NCBI GenBank assembly: GCA_038226175.1
Contig: JBBRQP010000009.1
Span: forward strand, 1-63,741
Length of the DNA stretch: 63,741 bases
Direction: 5' to 3'
Origin: JBBRQP01 sp038226175
Lineage (GTDB): Bacteria > Cyanobacteriota > Cyanobacteriia > Gloeobacterales > Anthocerotibacteraceae
The notes below the pieces were generated by a model. It was not told the origin of the DNA. It saw only the letters and a program-made list of their open reading frames with translations, and did no database searches. Positions 24,974 to 33,391 of this stretch are shown one piece after another. The translations under genes were made by a program, and so were the position numbers. The number at the start of each line of letters is the position of its first letter. Positions within the stretch are counted from its first letter, which is position 1.

Positions 24974-27847
24974 ATGTGTAGTTTTTCCGAGATGCCCCAA
25001 CACCCTGATATTTTTAGTCACCGTCATATTGGTTCGACGCCGACTGAGACCCAAGAAATGCTCTCAACACTGGGTCTTACGTCTTTAGAAGACCTGATTG
25101 CCCAGACCATTCCAGCGGAGATTCGCTTAGAGCGTCCACTTAAGGTAGTGCAAGCGGCACCAGAAGCACAGGTGCTAGCACGACTCAAAAAAATTGCAGC
25201 TCAAAATCAAGTATTTCGTTCTTATATCGGCATGGGCTATCACGCTTGTATTACGCCACCGGTTATTCAGCGCAATGTCTTAGAAAATCCGGGCTGGTAT
25301 ACCCAATACACACCCTACCAAGCCGAAATTGCCCAAGGTCGCTTAGAAGCCCTACTCAATTTTCAGACCTTGATTACGGATCTGACGGGGTTACCCATTG
25401 CTAATGCTTCACTTTTGGATGAAGGCACAGCAGCAGCAGAAGCTATGACAATGAGTTATGGACTCTCTAAGGCCAAGGCTAAAGCCTTTTTTGTAGCGGC
25501 GAGCTGTCATCCCCAAACTATTGAAGTGGTTCAGACCCGCGCTTTGCCCTTAGGCATTGAGGTGATCGTTGGGGATCACCGGACATTTACCTTTGAAACC
25601 CCGGTCTTTGGAGCCTTGCTCCAATACCCAGCCACCGATGGCGCCATTTATGATTACCGTTCATTTATTACCGCCGCCCAACAACAAGGTGCTCTTGTCA
25701 CCGTCGCTGCAGATTTGTTGAGCCTAACTTTATTGATGCCTCCCGGTGAATTTGGGGCAGATATTGCTGTCGGCAATACCCAACGGTTTGGTGTGCCTCT
25801 AGGCTATGGCGGCCCCCACGCCGCTTACTTTGCGACCCGTGAAGCCTACAAGCGTCAGATGCCAGGAAGACTCGTCGGGATTTCCAAAGATGTTCATGGG
25901 CATCCAGCCCTACGTCTAGCCTTGCAGACCCGCGAACAGCATATTCGCCGAGATAAAGCCACTAGCAATATTTGTACAGCTCAGGTGCTTTTGGCAGTGA
26001 TGGCTAGTATGTATGCGGTTTATCACGGGCCTCAGGGTTTACGAGCAATTGCAACTTATGTCCATGAGCAAACTCAAATCTTAGCTAGCGGCTTAGAAAA
26101 GCTCGGTTATAGCCTTGCAACTGAACCTTATTTTGATACGCTACGCATCAAAATAAAGGGACATTCCTTAGATGAGATAGTAACTGCAGCCCAAGCCAGA
26201 TATATCAACTTGCGTGTACTTGACTCCCAAACACTTGGCATCAGCCTAGATGAGACAATTACGTCCGCTGACATCCAAGATCTACTCGAAGTTTTCGCTC
26301 AACAGGATCTTACTTTCTCACTTACTGATCTTGCGCTGACACCCGTGATCCCCGATTATTTCAAGCGGAGATCAGCTTATCTCAGTCATCCTGTATTTGA
26401 GCGTTATCATTCCGAACATGAACTTCTACGCTACCTACAACGATTGCAGTCTAAGGATTTATCCTTGACTACTTCGATGATCCCCTTGGGTTCTTGTACG
26501 ATGAAACTCAATGCCACGACCGAGATGATCCCCGTCACTTGGGCAGAATTTGGCAATATTCATCCTTTCGCGCCGCTAACCCAAACTAAGGGCTATCAAA
26601 TCTTATTTGAACAGCTACAAACCTGGCTGGCTGAAATCACAGGATTTGCTGGTATTTCTCTGCAACCTAATGCAGGTTCTCAGGGTGAATATACGGGACT
26701 ACTAGTAATTCGAGAGTATCATGCTAGCCGGGGTGAGCAACACCGTCATATTTGTCTAATTCCCCAGTCTGCTCATGGAACTAATCCGGCGAGTGCTGTG
26801 ATGGCAGGAATGAATGTCATTGCCGTGGCCTGTGATGCTTTGGGAAATATTGACCTCGCTGATTTGCGCCTCAAGGCCGAAACCTATAGTGCTAATCTCG
26901 CCGCTCTAATGGTGACCTATCCTTCGACCCACGGTGTCTTTGAAACCGCTATTCGTGAAATCTGTGAGCTTATTCATGAGCATGGTGGACAGGTCTATAT
27001 GGATGGTGCCAATATGAATGCGCAAGTTGGTCTATGCCGTCCTGGAGATTTTGGGGCGGATGTATGCCATCTAAATTTACATAAAACGTTTTGCATTCCC
27101 CATGGTGGGGGTGGGCCAGGCATGGGGCCGATTGGTGTAGCAGCGCATTTGATGCCATTTCTACCAAGTCACCCAGTGATCCCCGTGGGCGGTATGCAGA
27201 GCATTGGAGCAGTGGCGGCAGCACCTTGGGGTAGTGCCAGTATTTTGCCAATTTCTTGGGTGTATATCGCCTTGATGGGGCCAGAAGGCTTGGCTGATGC
27301 CACACGACTTGCCATACTCAACGCCAATTACATGGCTAAACGTTTGGAGCGTTATTATGCCGTACTGTATAAAGGTGCCTCTGGTTTTGTAGCCCACGAG
27401 TGCATTCTCGATCTGCGTCCACTCAAGCTCAGTGCCGGGATCGAGGTGGATGACATTGCTAAACGCCTGATGGACTACGGTTTCCACGCGCCGACAGTCT
27501 CTTGGCCTGTAGCAGGAACGATCATGGTTGAACCAACTGAGAGCGAAACCAAAGCGGAGCTAGACCGTTATTGTGAGGCGATGATTGCCATTCGCCACGA
27601 GATCACCTTGATCGAGACCGGAAAAATTGACCCGCTTGATAATCCTCTCAAACATGCCCCGCACACGGCTGCTGCGCTCTTGACGGAATCCTGGGATCAT
27701 CCCTACACCCGTGAACAGGCGGCTTATCCTGCGCCTTGGACTAAAGAGCATAAGTTTTGGCCAGCAGTTGGGCGCATCGATAATGTCTATGGTGACCGTA
27801 ATCTGGTCTGCTCTTGTGTGGGTATGGAAGCCTATGATGACTCCTGA
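24974..27847 (+). CDS. gcvP: Glycine dehydrogenase (decarboxylating), P-protein
   Basis: A 957-residue PLP enzyme of the glycine cleavage system, which decarboxylates glycine and passes the aminomethyl group to the H-protein lipoate; in cyanobacteria it serves photorespiratory glycolate metabolism. The N-terminal half starts with FSHRHIGSTPTETQEML, and the C-terminal half carries the PLP lysine (about K704) in LNLHKTFCIPHGGGGPG. Length matches the single-chain form (about 950-980). ATG 24992 is an equally possible start; neither has a clear Shine-Dalgarno. gcvT and gcvH are not in this window. Confidence 0.95.
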   Translation: MCSFSEMPQHPDIFSHRHIGSTPTETQEMLSTLGLTSLEDLIAQTIPAEIRLERPLKVVQAAPEAQVLARLKKIAAQNQVFRSYIGMGYHACITPPVIQRNVLENPGWYTQYTPYQAEIAQGRLEALLNFQTLITDLTGLPIANASLLDEGTAAAEAMTMSYGLSKAKAKAFFVAASCHPQTIEVVQTRALPLGIEVIVGDHRTFTFETPVFGALLQYPATDGAIYDYRSFITAAQQQGALVTVAADLLSLTLLMPPGEFGADIAVGNTQRFGVPLGYGGPHAAYFATREAYKRQMPGRLVGISKDVHGHPALRLALQTREQHIRRDKATSNICTAQVLLAVMASMYAVYHGPQGLRAIATYVHEQTQILASGLEKLGYSLATEPYFDTLRIKIKGHSLDEIVTAAQARYINLRVLDSQTLGISLDETITSADIQDLLEVFAQQDLTFSLTDLALTPVIPDYFKRRSAYLSHPVFERYHSEHELLRYLQRLQSKDLSLTTSMIPLGSCTMKLNATTEMIPVTWAEFGNIHPFAPLTQTKGYQILFEQLQTWLAEITGFAGISLQPNAGSQGEYTGLLVIREYHASRGEQHRHICLIPQSAHGTNPASAVMAGMNVIAVACDALGNIDLADLRLKAETYSANLAALMVTYPSTHGVFETAIREICELIHEHGGQVYMDGANMNAQVGLCRPGDFGADVCHLNLHKTFCIPHGGGGPGMGPIGVAAHLMPFLPSHPVIPVGGMQSIGAVAAAPWGSASILPISWVYIALMGPEGLADATRLAILNANYMAKRLERYYAVLYKGASGFVAHECILDLRPLKLSAGIEVDDIAKRLMDYGFHAPTVSWPVAGTIMVEPTESETKAELDRYCEAMIAIRHEITLIETGKIDPLDNPLKHAPHTAAALLTESWDHPYTREQAAYPAPWTKEHKFWPAVGRIDNVYGDRNLVCSCVGMEAYDDS

Positions 27848-27913
27848 ATTCCATAAATAAATGAGGGTCGGAACTTGGGTAATACCGTTTCCACTTGCAT
27901 AGTCGGCTCCGCA

Positions 27914-27968
27914 CTCCAAGGCTAGGGAGCAAGAAATATATCCAGCCTTGGGGCGGGGGGCTTTTTTT
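27914..27968 (+). terminator. Probable terminator downstream of gcvP
   Basis: CTCCAAGGCT (27914-27923) pairs with AGCCTTGGGG (27944-27953, two G-T or extended pairs) through a 20-base loop, and a run of seven T (27962-27968) follows after a short G-rich spacer. It lies 66 bp after the gcvP stop. Confidence 0.5.
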
Positions 27969-28047
27969 AGGGCATGGCTGACTATCTAAACTTCCGTTTA
28001 GATACAGGTTGAAATGGAGAAAACTTTGTCTTTTGCGCACAAAGGCA

Positions 28048-28090
28048 AAAAATAGCCTCTCTACTTCAATAAAGCAAAGAGGCTATTTTT
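28048..28090. terminator. Bidirectional stem-loop terminator downstream of tsf
   Basis: AAAAATAGCCTCT (28048-28060) pairs perfectly with AGAGGCTATTTTT (28078-28090), a 13-bp stem whose A/T ends provide a U run in either direction. It is 16 bp beyond the tsf stop codon and could also stop read-through from gcvP. Confidence 0.8.
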
Positions 28091-28106
28091 GTAATCAACT
28101 ATCAAA

Positions 28107-28721
28107 CTAGGACTTGCTGAGACCTTCGCCTAAGATAAACCGAGAGAAGCGACGAATTTTAATGTTTTCGCCTACTTTGGTAATCGTTTGGCGGATCAAT
28201 TCGTCTAGGGTGACGGCTTGATCTTTGATAAAAGGCTGGTCGAGCAAACAACGCTCTTTCAATAATTTGTCAATGCGGCCTTGGACAATCTGCTCACGGA
28301 TTTTTTCTGGCTTTTTGGCGAGGTCTTCGCGCCCCATTTCGATTTCTTTTTCTTTTTCTTTGATATCTTCTGGGATATCAGCCACGCTAATAAATTCTAC
28401 GTTCGGACACGCAGCAATTTGCATGGCGATATTGCGCACTAGCGTCTGGAAAACGTCGCCCCGCGCCACAAAGTCGGTTTCACAGTTGACTTCAACTAAG
28501 ACCCCAACGCGACCACCAGTGTGAATATAAGAACCCACCTGGCCTTCGGTGGCTTGGCGTTGCGCCATTTTTTCACCCTTAGCCAAGCCTTTTTTGCGCA
28601 GAAACTCCTTCGCTTTGTCGATGTCGCCTTCGCTATCAACAAGAGCAGCTTTGCAATCTTTGACTGAGACGCTGGTTGCTTCGCGTAGTTGCTTGACGAG
28701 TGCTGTGGTTACTTCAGCCAT
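28107..28721 (-). CDS. tsf: Translation elongation factor Ts
   Basis: A 204-residue EF-Ts, the nucleotide exchange factor for EF-Tu. The N-terminal UBA-like domain reads VKQLREATSVSVKDCKAAL, and the diagnostic GGRVGVLVEVNCETDFVAR follows. Length is that of short cyanobacterial EF-Ts proteins (about 200-220), lacking the longer C-terminal module of E. coli. AGGAG precedes the ATG. It is transcribed with rpsB, 17 bp upstream, the standard bacterial arrangement. Confidence 0.97.
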   Translation of the reverse strand: MAEVTTALVKQLREATSVSVKDCKAALVDSEGDIDKAKEFLRKKGLAKGEKMAQRQATEGQVGSYIHTGGRVGVLVEVNCETDFVARGDVFQTLVRNIAMQIAACPNVEFISVADIPEDIKEKEKEIEMGREDLAKKPEKIREQIVQGRIDKLLKERCLLDQPFIKDQAVTLDELIRQTITKVGENIKIRRFSRFILGEGLSKS

Positions 28722-28738
28722 GACGTGTCTCCTATGGT

Positions 28739-29542
28739 TTATTCTTCTTCGTCTTCATCCGTATCAAGACCCGGTACAATTCGACTATCAAAAATCATCT
28801 CTTGCTCGGGGGTTTCAGCTACCGCTGCCACTTCAGGACTCTCGATCTCCGCACCACGACGACCGCCTTGACCTTCGATAATGGCATCAGCCAAGCGTCC
28901 CACAATTAATTTGATGGAGCGAATCGCATCATCATTGGCGGGTACACCGACATCAACCATTTCAGGGTCACAGTTGGTATCAAGTAATGAAACAATCGGA
29001 ATATTGAGACGGCGGGCTTCCATAACAGCGTTGTATTCGCGTTTTTGATCCACAATCAGCAAGATATCGGGCAAACGACGCATCTCTTTGATCCCACCTA
29101 GATATTTCTCTAAGCGGTCAAGTTCCTTACGCAAAACAGCAGCTTCTTTTTTGGGTAAACGTTCAAAGGTTCCATTTTTCTGCATAGCTTGCAGATCCTT
29201 GAGACGATCGACTCGTGAACGAATCGTAGTCCAATTAGTCAACATGCCACCTAACCAGCGTTGGTTGATGAAATACATCCCACAACGCGCGGCTTCTTGA
29301 GCAATAACGGTTGCAGCTTGACGCTTGGTACCAACGAAAAGAATTTTTTTACCTTGCTCAGCTTCCCCTTTGAGGTAAGCAAAGGCGCGTTCAAGATAAA
29401 CTGCCGTTTGGGTCAAATCAATAATGTGAATGCCATTGCGTGCCGTAAAAATATAGGGACGCATTTTGGGGCTCCAACGCCGAGTCTGGTGTCCAAAGTG
29501 AACTCCCGCCTCTAACATCTCTGCCAGACTTACAATGCCCAT
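28739..29542 (-). CDS. rpsB: 30S ribosomal protein S2
   Basis: A 267-residue protein when started at the ATG at 29542, preceded by AAGGAAA; the longer reading to 29587 adds 15 residues not found in S2. The family opening MGIVSLAEMLEAGVHFGHQTRRW and the PDILLIVDQKRE and PNDDAIRSIKLIVGRLADAI-like motifs are clear. A tail of about 40 residues after the S2 core ends in a Glu/Asp-rich stretch (TDEDEEE). It is first in the rpsB-tsf operon. Confidence 0.97.
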   Translation of the reverse strand: MGIVSLAEMLEAGVHFGHQTRRWSPKMRPYIFTARNGIHIIDLTQTAVYLERAFAYLKGEAEQGKKILFVGTKRQAATVIAQEAARCGMYFINQRWLGGMLTNWTTIRSRVDRLKDLQAMQKNGTFERLPKKEAAVLRKELDRLEKYLGGIKEMRRLPDILLIVDQKREYNAVMEARRLNIPIVSLLDTNCDPEMVDVGVPANDDAIRSIKLIVGRLADAIIEGQGGRRGAEIESPEVAAVAETPEQEMIFDSRIVPGLDTDEDEEE

Positions 29543-29656
29543 CGATTTTCCTTTTTCGGGTTTGCCGCCCTCCGGCTTGGTTAGCACCCGAAAATGCCGG
29601 AGGTGTGTGATAAATTTGCCTTTACTAGGATAACATATGCAGCCCCTGTCTTATAG

Positions 29657-30037
29657 CTAGGCTTTGCTTTGAATCAGCTCGATTTTGTACCCATCCGGGT
29701 CTTCGAGAAAGGCAATAACCGTTGTACCATGCTTCATTGGGCCAGGAGGACGAACAACTTTGCCGCCTTTAGCCGTGGCTTGAGCACAGACGCCTTCGAT
29801 ATCTTCGACACCCAGAGCGATATGCCCAAAGGCATCACCGAGCATATAGGCTTCATGTCCCCAGTTATAAGTAAGTTCAATCTCTGCCCCGCCCGGTTCA
29901 CAGCCCAGAAAGGCAAGTGTAAATTGTCCGCCGGGGTATTCTTTTTCGCGTAACAGCTTGAGACCCAAAACATCACAGTAAAAGGCTTTGGAGGCATCAA
30001 GGTTTTTGACCCGGAGCATGGTGTGCAAAATACGCAT
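29657..30037 (-). CDS. gloA: Lactoylglutathione lyase (glyoxalase I)
   Basis: A 126-residue VOC-fold metalloenzyme that converts the methylglyoxal-glutathione hemithioacetal to lactoylglutathione. ATG 30037 gives the typical start MRILHTMLRVKNLDAS; six extra upstream codons are unlikely. Metal ligands are H5, E56 (AEIELTYNWG), H74-equivalent (GHIALGVEDI) and E122 in GYKIELIQ. Length matches gloA (about 130). It lies alone between rpsB and a divergent hydrolase-like gene. Confidence 0.92.
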   Translation of the reverse strand: MRILHTMLRVKNLDASKAFYCDVLGLKLLREKEYPGGQFTLAFLGCEPGGAEIELTYNWGHEAYMLGDAFGHIALGVEDIEGVCAQATAKGGKVVRPPGPMKHGTTVIAFLEDPDGYKIELIQSKA

Positions 30038-30088
30038 AACTGACCTCAAACACACTTTCTTCAGTGTAGCCCTGATAGACTACTGAGT

Positions 30089-30910
30089 ATGGTTGAAGGT
30101 TTTGCGATAGATTTTATTGTGGCAGGAGCTAGCTTAGCGGGCGAACTTGTAACAGGTCAAGCTCCGGGGATCATTCTGGCCTACGGCAGTGCATTAGCGG
30201 ATCGTGACGGCAATGACCAAGATGTAGGATTTCGTCCTTTGGGACAATTAGCCGAACAATTAGCGCAGCAAGGCGTTAGCTCATTGCGTCTGGATCGTCG
30301 GGGTGTAGGTCGCAGTAGTGGGGACTTTGGCGGCCCGCAGCAGGCTGTCGAAGATTTTATGGAAATACTTAAACAAGCACAGAGTTTACCAGAGTTGGGA
30401 GAGGAGCCAATTTTACTGGGCTATGCGGAGGCAGCGGGTTTAGCCTTGTTGGGTGCCCAAAAAATTCGTTGTCGTGGGTTAATTCTCATTGCACCGCCAG
30501 CGACTACGATGTCAGATTTACTGGGCTATGGGTCGCTCTGTCAATCAGTTTTGAGTGCGGCAGATCCGTTGGAACACAGTCGCTTGTTGACCATGATTCA
30601 GACTGAATACCGACAACGTAAGCGGTTATTTTTATTTCGTCCTGTTTTACAAGTCACCTGTCCGATTTTATTAATTCACGGGGCGATGGATTGGGTTTAT
30701 CCTCCTGTCGAGTCCGAACAAATCGCCGAGGAATTAGCTAAGGCAGGTAAGTCTTGCACTTTAGAAATATTGCCTGACTTGGATCACTGGCTAGTGCAAA
30801 CTCAGCACTATCGCACATCTCAAGAAAACTTATCACCAGGTTGGCAAGTTGACCCAAGAGTGGCTGAGATGATTGCGCAATGGCATCGTAATAACAACCT
30901 AGGTCTATAA
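30089..30910 (+). CDS. Alpha/beta-hydrolase-fold protein lacking the catalytic serine
   Basis: A 273-residue protein of the S9/S33 hydrolase type: the GSALADRDGND motif (33-43) matches the GSGPxDRDGN loop of this group, and LRLDRRGVGRSSG (66-78) is the usual strand-turn. The nucleophile elbow should be GxSxG, but here reads GYAEA (111-115), with Ala at the serine position. The acid (D201 in HGAMDWVYPP) and histidine (H233 in LPDLDHW) are retained. There is no signal peptide. It may be a pseudoenzyme with a binding or regulatory role, or use another residue. Confidence 0.75.
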   Translation: MVEGFAIDFIVAGASLAGELVTGQAPGIILAYGSALADRDGNDQDVGFRPLGQLAEQLAQQGVSSLRLDRRGVGRSSGDFGGPQQAVEDFMEILKQAQSLPELGEEPILLGYAEAAGLALLGAQKIRCRGLILIAPPATTMSDLLGYGSLCQSVLSAADPLEHSRLLTMIQTEYRQRKRLFLFRPVLQVTCPILLIHGAMDWVYPPVESEQIAEELAKAGKSCTLEILPDLDHWLVQTQHYRTSQENLSPGWQVDPRVAEMIAQWHRNNNLGL

Positions 30911-31020
30911 ATATCTACACTATATTGCTTAACATTATAGTCAACCGACCTATCTCTTAAGGACAAGGTCTTTTCCATGATTTACAAATAGAATTCTGGT
31001 ACTGAATGGAAGTTAATCCT

Positions 31021-31290
31021 GTGAAAAAATTCAACCTGTTACTGATGTTTACGCTCCTAATCGCAGGTGTTGTTGCCGTCACACCAACTGAAGCGAGGAC
31101 TATGGTCTACCACTCTACCAACAACACTGCTACCAATAAAACCTATGTTGTCAGAAATGGTCATCGTTATCACAAGGCACCCAATGGTACTTACTACCGA
31201 GGTCCTTATCGCACCTACATGATGCGCAATGGATATCAGTACTACACCTACCGCGCTACCAATGGCAAGCTCGTTACGCATCGAGTTTAG
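31021..31290 (+). CDS. Small secreted Tyr-rich protein, unknown function
   Basis: An 89-residue protein started at GTG 31021 (ATG 31006 is an in-frame alternative adding five residues). The signal peptide is MKKFNLLLMFTLLIAGVVAV ending near TEA-RT. The mature part of about 65 residues has a repeated pattern (YVVRNGHRYHKAPNGTYYRG, then YMMRNGYQYYTYRATNGK), Tyr-, Arg- and Asn-rich with no Cys. I recognise no family. It stands alone after the hydrolase-like gene. Confidence 0.6.
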   Translation: MKKFNLLLMFTLLIAGVVAVTPTEARTMVYHSTNNTATNKTYVVRNGHRYHKAPNGTYYRGPYRTYMMRNGYQYYTYRATNGKLVTHRV

Positions 31291-31301
31291 TGCCTTGGCT
31301 C

Positions 31302-31343
31302 AACCCCCGCGCTTTAGGTGCGGGCACGAGCGCCGGGAGGGTT
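31302..31343. other. GC-rich structured element after the small secreted gene
   Basis: AACC...GGTT closes an inner stem CCCGC (31306-31310)/GCGGG (31320-31324) with loop GCTTTAGGT. There is no T run, so it is not a typical terminator. The CCCGC...TTTAG...GCGGG shape resembles right-end hairpins left by IS200/IS605-type elements, but no transposase or tnpB remnant is adjacent. Confidence 0.3.
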
Positions 31344-31423
31344 TCAGGGTCGAAGTCCAATTTAATAAAAAGTTACTGCCATATGTGGGGTAAAACAGAT
31401 CTGACTTCTGATGGATCTCCCCC

Positions 31424-32149
31424 GTGACCTATAACTTACGTATTTGTGACTTGCCGATGGATGAACGCCCCCGTGAACGGCTGATGGAAATTGGTGCGAA
31501 ACATCTTTCTGTCGCCGAACTAGTAGCGATATTACTGGCAACAGGCTCAGGTCAGCTGTCAGCCCTGGGTTTAGCACAGTTGATTTTACGCGAATTAGCC
31601 CAGGGTGGTGCCAATCCCATTGACCAAATGCGTCATCTTAGTCCCCATCGCTTGATGAGTGTTTCTGGTGTGGGTCCGGCTAAGGCCACTACGATTTTGG
31701 CGGCGATTGAGCTCGGGCAGCGCGTTTATCTGACCCGTCCTAACGAAAGTCCGCTGATTGATAGCCCAGAGACCGCCGCACTCTTATTACAAAGTGAACT
31801 CGGCTATGCGCTACAAGAAAAATTTGCCGTACTGATCCTCGATATCAAAAATCGTGTGCTCTCTAATCAGGTGATCTCCGTAGGTACGGTAGATGAAACC
31901 TTAGCCCACCCCAGAGATATCTTTCGTGAAGCCGTTCGTCATAACGGCGCGCGTTTGATCGTAGCCCATAATCACCCTTCTGGGGACTGTACACCCAGCC
32001 CCGAAGACATTGCTCTGACCCGTCAGTTATTGCAGGCTGCGACTTTGCTGGGTATTCCTGTACTTGATCATCTCATTATCGCTGGGGGTAATTTCAATAG
32101 TTTGCACCGTAAAACAGGATTATGGCAGGAGTTTCCCCAAGCAAGCTAA
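31424..32149 (+). CDS. radC: RadC family JAMM-domain protein
   Basis: A 241-residue protein starting at GTG 31424. It has an N-terminal helix-hairpin-helix region (LMSVSGVGPAKATTILAAIELG) and a C-terminal JAB/MPN domain with the zinc motif HNHPSGDCTPSPED (about 182-195) and the E in the preceding strand. The family was once linked to DNA repair, but its role is unsettled. Length is near the usual 220-240. The 3' end overlaps the convergent thioredoxin-like gene by four bases. Confidence 0.92.
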   Translation: MTYNLRICDLPMDERPRERLMEIGAKHLSVAELVAILLATGSGQLSALGLAQLILRELAQGGANPIDQMRHLSPHRLMSVSGVGPAKATTILAAIELGQRVYLTRPNESPLIDSPETAALLLQSELGYALQEKFAVLILDIKNRVLSNQVISVGTVDETLAHPRDIFREAVRHNGARLIVAHNHPSGDCTPSPEDIALTRQLLQAATLLGIPVLDHLIIAGGNFNSLHRKTGLWQEFPQAS

Positions 32150-32628
32150 GATGCTGCATACTGACGCAAAAAGGTCAAAATCTTTTGAGGATCATAGCCT
32201 CGGGTGCCGACAGAACCAAAAACACTGGTTTCGCGTACACGTAGTACCTGGCCTTTGAGATTAAGGACAATCAACAGTGGAATACCGACTTCATCTTGAG
32301 GGTTACCATAATAGTCAGCAACATCACGATTTTGCGGTCTACCCTTAGCCCCCAATTCCACAATCACGGTTTTATAATTACGAGTTAACTCATCTTTGAG
32401 ACCGCTATTGCCTTGCATCAGACCAGTCAAGACCCGACACCACAAACACCAAGGTGCTGAAAACAGCAGTAAGACATGTTTCTGTTCGTATTGTGCCGCA
32501 CTCAAGGCTTGATTGATTTGGAGGGCGGCGGGAATTTCTTTTTCTTGTGCCAAAACAGGCGCACCCAAGAGCAGGTAAGCTACGAAACAGAGCAAGCGTA
32601 TCCGAGACCAGGAAAACACATGCATCAT
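32146..32628 (-). CDS. Exported thioredoxin-like protein (DsbD-gamma/Thioredoxin_7 type)
   Basis: A 160-residue protein starting at ATG 32628 (ATG 32625 also possible), which opens a signal peptide ending VLA-QE. The active site is APWCLWCR (CxxC) in LLLFSAPWCLWC. GIPLLIVLNLKG supplies the cis-proline strand (IP). It is predicted to act as a periplasmic thiol oxidoreductase. A longer reading to TTG 32664 would bury the leader. No cytochrome c maturation gene is adjacent. Confidence 0.82.
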   Translation of the reverse strand: MMHVFSWSRIRLLCFVAYLLLGAPVLAQEKEIPAALQINQALSAAQYEQKHVLLLFSAPWCLWCRVLTGLMQGNSGLKDELTRNYKTVIVELGAKGRPQNRDVADYYGNPQDEVGIPLLIVLNLKGQVLRVRETSVFGSVGTRGYDPQKILTFLRQYAAS

Positions 32629-32793
32629 TCGTTTAGTCGCAACAAGTTGTGCTCTTAGACGCAAGGTTATTACAATACGTTCAGCTAAAAAGTAGACTCA
32701 TACACTATTCTTTTTGTGTTTTTTAACATGCGGTACGCTGCCTAACTAGCGTGAGAAAAGCTAACCTAGTCTTGGTTTCTTGGTGAAGACACA

Positions 32794-33342
32794 ATGAATA
32801 TTGCGCAAACTTTATATGATTTTAGCCAAGCTGAGAGCGCAAAAACTTGGTATAGCCTCAATGATGGGGTAATGGGAGGCATCAGCCAGAGCAGCTTTAG
32901 CTACGAGGCCGGTCACTGTGTTTTTCAAGGCGCTGTTTCTACCGCTAATTCTGGCGGATTTGCTTCGGTGCGCACCTATAATTTTGAACCACCCGCTGAT
33001 CTCAGTGCCTATCAAGGTTGGCAACTGCGTGTTCGAGGCGACGGGCAACGCTATAAATTTTTGGTGCGCTCAGAGCCTACTTGGGAAAGTCTGGCCTATA
33101 GTTATTCTTTTGACACGGTTGCTGGCATCTGGATTTTGATTCCGATTACCTTTACTGCGCTGCGTCCGGTGAGCCGTGCTAAGACTATCAGTAGTGCGCC
33201 GTCCCTCAAGACACGTTCGATTTATTCGCTACAACTGATGCTCAGCAAATTTGAATATGATGGTGCACTCAATCCCCACTTTACTGCTGGTTCTTTTCAG
33301 CTAGATTTGGCAACGATCAGTGTTTATGGCGCGATGCCCTAA
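32794..33342 (+). CDS. CIA30 family protein
   Basis: A 182-residue protein with the CIA30/NADH:ubiquinone oxidoreductase intermediate-associated protein 30 pattern: LYDFSQAESAKTWYSLNDGVMGGIS at the start, GGFASVRTYNF, and a closing FQLDLATISVYG. The eukaryotic namesake helps complex I assembly; cyanobacterial homologues are small beta-sandwich (galactose-binding-like) proteins whose role is less certain. The window also holds many NDH-1 genes, but not adjacent. Confidence 0.88.
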   Translation: MNIAQTLYDFSQAESAKTWYSLNDGVMGGISQSSFSYEAGHCVFQGAVSTANSGGFASVRTYNFEPPADLSAYQGWQLRVRGDGQRYKFLVRSEPTWESLAYSYSFDTVAGIWILIPITFTALRPVSRAKTISSAPSLKTRSIYSLQLMLSKFEYDGALNPHFTAGSFQLDLATISVYGAMP

Positions 33343-33391
33343 TTGTCAAAGAGCTGTAACTATGACCCCAAATCAGGGTATATGTGAAGTC

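Noticed and set aside
27560..28040. Minus-strand ORFs across the gcvP 3' end and the following gap
   Set aside because: No conserved motifs; they cross a probable terminator and antisense gcvP sequence.
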